64,000 nt of DNA. Source: CAZVFX01 sp964626565 (lineage in GTDB: Bacteria > Myxococcota_A > UBA9042 > CAIXZC01). The position numbers and the translations under genes are program-made. The notes beneath the pieces are model-generated. The model was given only the letters and a program-made list of their open reading frames with translations, made no database searches and was not told where the DNA came from. Positions 60,638 through 64,000 of the stretch are shown here, in pieces; the stretch's first letter is position 1, and the number at the start of each line of letters is the position of its first letter. The stretch is from contig CAZVFX010000006.1 of NCBI GenBank assembly GCA_964626565.1, positions 1-64,000 of the forward strand. Direction: 5' to 3'.

Positions 60638-61330
60638 TTACCGTTTGCGCTTGGTGGGCCCACCGAAAGAGTCAAGCCGCTCCCACGCCTCTTTGCTGAT
60701 CTTCATGCCGAACATCTCCACCACCCCATCATCACGCTCGATGATCTCCTGGGTGGGCTCCGGCCGCGGACGAAGAGGTCCCGTGGGAGACTTTGCCCGC
60801 ACCTGGGCGACTCTCTCCATCGCCCGCTTGATTGACCCGCCGCCGGGGTTGGTAATGGGCGCGGCAGCGGTTTCAGTGCCGGCCCGCGCCTCGGTGACAT
60901 GGAACTTGCGATCAGGCGTGAAAATGAGGTGCTTGCCGAAATCGTAGCAGGCCATCTCCTTGTCCAGACTCCCGTCACGAGGAAGCTCGATGCTTCGCAA
61001 CATGGTCTGCAGCGCCTGAGACAGAAACTCGAGCAGCGGTGTAACGCCGGTGGGGCTCACCAGCTTTTGCCAGGTCAGCACGAACAACCCCTTGACCTTG
61101 GTCGCACCTTCGACACGGCCCACAAGCTGCATTGAGTTGCTGACCCCGTTGCCGCTGGCCGGTTGCAAAACCAACGTGCCGCCCCGCTCCAAACCGACAG
61201 GTGACGAGATCAGGCCGCCTCCTCGTCGGATGGCTCGAAGCACTGCCTCGAACCGTCTTCCGCCCGCGACTGCTCGAAACGGGATCTCCACGTTCTTACT
61301 GGCGCCATTTCCATTTCCGGTTTGCTGCAT
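60638..61330 (-). CDS. Hypothetical cytosolic protein, possible PilZ-like domain
   Basis: 230 residues. The N-terminal 110 form a beta-rich domain (VEIPFRAVAGGRRFEAVLRAI, GGTLVLQPASGNG, GLFVLTWQKL) reminiscent of PilZ but without the RxxxR and DxSxxG motifs. The C-terminal 100 residues are charged and end in a basic tail (GGPTKRKR). No signal peptide. It has its own promoter and a nearby operator-like palindrome. No function recognised. Confidence 0.65.
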   Translation of the reverse strand: MQQTGNGNGASKNVEIPFRAVAGGRRFEAVLRAIRRGGGLISSPVGLERGGTLVLQPASGNGVSNSMQLVGRVEGATKVKGLFVLTWQKLVSPTGVTPLLEFLSQALQTMLRSIELPRDGSLDKEMACYDFGKHLIFTPDRKFHVTEARAGTETAAAPITNPGGGSIKRAMERVAQVRAKSPTGPLRPRPEPTQEIIERDDGVVEMFGMKISKEAWERLDSFGGPTKRKR

Positions 61331-61359
61331 ACTTGAACCCCTGACTGCGAGCTTCTAGC

Positions 61360-61388
61360 AGCATACGGCGAAACGGCACGAGTGTCAA
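61360..61388 (-). promoter_or_regulatory. Near-consensus sigma-70 promoter of the hypothetical gene
   Basis: Minus strand TTGACA (61388-61383), 17 bp, TATGCT (61365-61360). Confidence 0.65.
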
Positions 61389-61393
61389 GAACT

Positions 61394-61411
61394 CACAATG
61401 TGATAATTGTG
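61394..61411. promoter_or_regulatory. Operator-like inverted repeat CACAAT-N6-ATTGTG
   Basis: Perfect 6-bp arms at 61394-61399 and 61406-61411 with a 6-bp spacer, 5 bp upstream of the -35 of the hypothetical gene's promoter. The placement fits an activator site. It is AT-richer than its surroundings. Confidence 0.4.
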
Positions 61412-61444
61412 TAAGCGCGTTAGTTTTGTGAGAAATCGCCCCAC

Positions 61445-63637
61445 CTAGTCGTCGAGGACGACGCTGGTGAGGGGGGAGTCGAGGGTGTCGATGTGGGAAA
61501 CGTTGATGAGGTCCATGGCGACGGAATAGACGAAATCATCCATGAAGATGCTGCGCTTCACCTTGGAGTTGGAATCGGTCCACCAGTTGCTGCACGCACC
61601 CCAGTAGTCGTCCGGCGTCTCCGGCTCTTCATGGGGGATGCCACCCAGGTAGTCGAACCCGCCGCTGGCGGTGACCTTGTAGACCATCAAACCGGAGAAG
61701 GTCATGATGTCGCCGTAGCTGCCGCCGCCGTCTTCACCTTCGCAAACCACCATGGGGATGGCCAGCCGGTTCTGGACGGGAAAATAGTTGAAGGCCAGGT
61801 GATTGGTGGCTGCATCGGACGTGGATCCCCTGGTGCCGATGATCTCCTTGTGGGTGAGTTTCGGGTCGTCCGGGTTGGAGATGTCGAAGATCTGCAGCAT
61901 GATGCCTTGGAACCAGGCGAAGTCGCCCTGGTCGTCGGCGTCGTAGCCGATGGTCAAGAGGTGCTTTTCATCCATCATGTGCATGTAGGTGGAGAAGCCG
62001 GGAATCTTCAACTCGCCCCGGATGATGGGGGCCGCGGGGTCGGACAAATCGAACACGAACAGCGGGTCGGTCTTTTTGAAGGTCACCACGAAACCGAGAC
62101 GGCCGTTGAAGCGGCACGAACGGATGTCCTCGGTAGGTGCGATGTCGTCGATGATCCCGGTCGTCACCAGTTCCCCGTTGCCCTCGGCCAGAATGGAAAT
62201 GGTGGAGTGAGTGTTGGGATCAGGAAGGTGTCCCGTGGTGGAGGCGACTCTCAGATGCCCCTCGAATTCGTCCATGGAGAACTGGTTGAGGATCCGTCCC
62301 TTCACAACGCCGCTGCCCACGTAGTCGGTCTTCACATGGTTCGGATAGAGGCGGAACTTGTGCACCGTGGTGGCCTCCGGGTTTGCTTCTTCGTCATCGT
62401 AATACCAGCCGTAGCTGCTATTCGACTGCTGCCGGTTGGCCACGTAGAGGGAATCGGCAGTGGCGTAGACTGCGCCGGGCTGGCCCACTACGGTGGTGGC
62501 GCCCAGGGAGGCCAACTCGTCGATTTCGAAAGCGACCGTGCTCAGCAGCGCCTTGGCGTCGTCAACCTGCGCCATGTAGAAATTGTCGCAGGAATCCAGC
62601 AACCCTTCCTCGGTGACCTCCTGGCCGTTGATGTAGCGCACGTCGGAAATGCCGGGGAGGTACTCGGTGATGGATGAGTCTTCGATAATGTCGATGTTGT
62701 CTTCCTTCAACTGCTCGAACGCCGCAATCGCCTCATCCGCGGTGGCGAAGGGCTGCTCTTCCGTGTAGCAGTAGTCGTACATCTCCACCAGTTCCGGCGG
62801 CCAGTTGTTGATGCCGGGGATGGTCACTTCCGGGAAGATCACCACCGAATAGACGATGTCTTCGATGCGCCGGGAGTTGAGGTACGAGCCGCTGAAGGTG
62901 ATCTCCCTGATCTTCTCCGGGCTCTCTTTGTCTTCGATGTCGAACACGGTGACCTGGAGGATTTTGCCGTCACCCGTGAAATCACAATTGTACCCGTACG
63001 TGCACTCCTGGTCGCCCCCGTAGTAGTCGTAGTAAGGATCATAGCCGGTATTCTGGTTCACCGGCCCCAGCGACGAATAAACCACCGCCCGGTCCTTGTG
63101 CACGAACAGTTTTTTGGGCGTGCCTTCCATGTCCACCGAAGCAATCTTCTCTGCGTTGGCCGCGGGCCACGCATCGATAATCTGGAATTTTCCGTCAGCC
63201 ACGATGTAAATATATTTGCCGTCGTTCTTCAGGAAGTCCGCTTCGTCTACGCCGCTGACCTGATTATTGGTCGTGGAAAAATCCTTGGCTCCCGGACTCG
63301 GGGGAGGCGTCCCCTGGTTCGCCGACGTCGGGACTCCCCTGCCGCCGTAGGCTACATCCCCTTCGAGGTAGCAGCCGCCGTAAAAATACCCGGATTCGAT
63401 CCCTTCCAGCACCATCTGCAGGTTCTGGTCGAGCTTCTCGGTCATCTCCACAATGGCCTGCTCTTTCAACGAATCCAGCAGATCGTCGCAACCTTCCACC
63501 GCCACCAGGGCAGCCAGGCTCGTCTCCACCGGATCGCCGGTGTTGTGGTGGGTGTTCCCGGGTACGTACTTCCCTTCGTGGCCGCAGCCGATCAAAAACA
63601 GGCCGGCAAGCGCCAGCAGTATAGTTCCATGTCTCAT
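61445..63637 (-). CDS. Beta-propeller lipoprotein of the C-terminal beta-propeller (PF09826-like) family
   Basis: 730 residues. ATG 63637 with GGAGG 6 nt upstream; lipobox FLIGC at about 14-18. After a helical start, NNQVSGVDEADFLKNDGKYIYIV matches the hallmark segment of the secreted C-terminal beta-propeller family seen in bacteria and archaea. Blades follow (LYVANRQQSN, SMDEFEGHLRVASTTGHL, GFVVTFKKTDPLFVFDLSDP, MLQIFDISNPDDPKL). Large disordered acidic inserts are present. Role unknown. A sigma-54-like promoter lies upstream. Confidence 0.85.
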   Translation of the reverse strand: MRHGTILLALAGLFLIGCGHEGKYVPGNTHHNTGDPVETSLAALVAVEGCDDLLDSLKEQAIVEMTEKLDQNLQMVLEGIESGYFYGGCYLEGDVAYGGRGVPTSANQGTPPPSPGAKDFSTTNNQVSGVDEADFLKNDGKYIYIVADGKFQIIDAWPAANAEKIASVDMEGTPKKLFVHKDRAVVYSSLGPVNQNTGYDPYYDYYGGDQECTYGYNCDFTGDGKILQVTVFDIEDKESPEKIREITFSGSYLNSRRIEDIVYSVVIFPEVTIPGINNWPPELVEMYDYCYTEEQPFATADEAIAAFEQLKEDNIDIIEDSSITEYLPGISDVRYINGQEVTEEGLLDSCDNFYMAQVDDAKALLSTVAFEIDELASLGATTVVGQPGAVYATADSLYVANRQQSNSSYGWYYDDEEANPEATTVHKFRLYPNHVKTDYVGSGVVKGRILNQFSMDEFEGHLRVASTTGHLPDPNTHSTISILAEGNGELVTTGIIDDIAPTEDIRSCRFNGRLGFVVTFKKTDPLFVFDLSDPAAPIIRGELKIPGFSTYMHMMDEKHLLTIGYDADDQGDFAWFQGIMLQIFDISNPDDPKLTHKEIIGTRGSTSDAATNHLAFNYFPVQNRLAIPMVVCEGEDGGGSYGDIMTFSGLMVYKVTASGGFDYLGGIPHEEPETPDDYWGACSNWWTDSNSKVKRSIFMDDFVYSVAMDLINVSHIDTLDSPLTSVVLDD

Positions 63638-63701
63638 TCCCTTCCTCCGGTTTCCGTATAGTTTGTGGTTTGTCGTTCGTTTCATTGCGGCGCAACTTAT
63701 G

Positions 63702-63718
63702 TGCAGTATCCGTGCCAA
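63702..63718 (-). promoter_or_regulatory. Sigma-54-like (-24/-12) promoter of the propeller lipoprotein
   Basis: Minus strand TTGGCACGGATACTGCA has the GG and GC dinucleotides separated by exactly 10 bp, close to consensus TGGCACG-N4-TTGC. Transcription would start near 63690, about 53 nt before the ATG. No activator site is recognised. Confidence 0.5.
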
Positions 63719-63876
63719 ACGTGGCCGGACCCCTCTCCGGCGTCGACAAAACGACACCCCCCGTCCCCTGTAGTTCTAATTGCTCGTGTGCAATCGGTGC
63801 ACATGTGTTGAGTTTGATCCTCAGCCTTGCCGCAATCGGGACGGGCCCCGGGCGTGTGACCTGCTCACGTGGAACA

Positions 63877-63905
63877 TTGAGTTAGGGCGCGGGGTCTGCT
63901 ATAAA
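63877..63905 (+). promoter_or_regulatory. Sigma-70-type promoter of the last, partial gene
   Basis: TTGAGT (63877-63882), 17 bp, TATAAA (63900-63905), 28 bp before the ATG. Confidence 0.5.
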
Positions 63906-63933
63906 TCGATACGGTTGTGATTGGGAGGGTTTC

Positions 63934-64000
63934 ATGAAGAAGCTGAGTTTGGTTCTTGTATTGCTGATGGTCGCACCGAGCGTGAAGGTGTTCGGTGAAG
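63934..64000 (+). CDS. Start of an exported protein, cut by window edge
   Basis: ATG 63934 with GGGAGGG 5 nt upstream begins 22 residues of a Sec signal peptide (MKKLSLVLVLLMVAPSV), after which the window ends. Nothing can be said about its product. Confidence 0.6.
   Translation, partial: MKKLSLVLVLLMVAPSVKVFGE

Noticed and set aside
61493..62677. 394-codon plus-strand open frame opposite the propeller lipoprotein
   Set aside because: Shadow of a high-GC gene; composition rich in Val, His and Gly with no fold.
1..64000. tRNA or rRNA genes
   Set aside because: No cloverleaf with a TTCGA-type T-loop or rRNA-like conserved block was recognised by eye; a covariance search would settle it.

Overview
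ORGANISM. The window is GC-rich and dense with genes on both strands. Most genes follow GGAGG-type ribosome-binding sites, and many are chained by ATGA or TAATG overlaps. The gene content points to the Deltaproteobacteria/Myxococcota/Bradymonadales neighbourhood: Ser/Thr kinases with N-terminal zinc ribbons, an FHA protein, many lipoproteins with long Asp/Ser/Pro-rich linkers and Cys-rich repeats, MopE-type CDGxDNDCDG repeats, a matrixin protease ending in a MYXO-CTERM-like tail, a sigma-54-like promoter and hybrid histidine kinases. This placement is inferred from gene style; no rRNA or tRNA gene was seen.

LAYOUT. 1-4.0 kb: a partial beta-helix lipoprotein downstream of a receptor-like kinase. 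4.0-6.6 kb: a repeat element, a neutral-ceramidase-like lipoprotein and a small ferredoxin. 6.7-12.0 kb: a kinase with a degenerate cyclase domain, then an XPB-like helicase and a Bax1/DUF790-like nuclease, facing an FHA protein. 12.1-17.3 kb: a porin, a small barrel and a large Ig-like lipoprotein. 17.5-20.9 kb: a MATE transporter, an acetylornithine-type carbamoyltransferase and a barrel protein. 21.0-25.2 kb: a secreted metalloprotease with its partner, and a DUF3829-type lipoprotein. 25.3-30.1 kb: an operon with a lipoprotein, a GyrA-C-terminal-like DNA-binding protein, rpiB, nrdR, ribD and a PEGA protein. 30.1-37.8 kb: an MBL-fold hydrolase, queG, a DnaJ-type zinc-finger protein, a LysM/MepA endopeptidase, a gene-poor stretch with tandem duplications, and a PQQ-type propeller protein with a lipoprotein. 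37.9-43.8 kb: a receiver-kinase, a methyltransferase and a membrane hybrid kinase. 43.4-46.9 kb: two GT-C-like membrane proteins and a lipoprotein. 47.0-51.3 kb: a SNF2 helicase module. 51.3-55.0 kb: a MopE/kelch lipoprotein. 55.0-60.6 kb: a five-gene operon with a radical SAM enzyme, a NodU-type carbamoyltransferase, a GT2, a toroid protein and a lipoprotein. 60.6-64.0 kb: a hypothetical protein, a large propeller lipoprotein and the start of another secreted protein.

HOW THE GENES FIT TOGETHER. Four modules stand out. (1) 37956-43446 has the domain set and gene company of the Ralstonia Phc quorum-sensing locus: a PhcR-like receiver-kinase, a PhcB-like methyltransferase fused to a PilZ-like domain, and a PhcS-like membrane kinase with a second kinase core. 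(2) 6704-11210 couples a kinase to a bacterial version of the archaeal XPB-Bax1 helicase-nuclease pair. (3) 47042-51299 is a coupled SNF2 helicase, small protein and zinc-ribbon protein. (4) 54986-60569 is a carbamoyl/glycosyl/radical-SAM pathway behind a near-consensus promoter.

REPEATS. Several intergenic gaps carry tandem repeats with a strict 7-bp period but different sequences. One 63-bp array changes its unit from atggcgg to aattgat without losing phase. This resembles the heptanucleotide STRR repeats of cyanobacteria and is one of the odder structural signals here.
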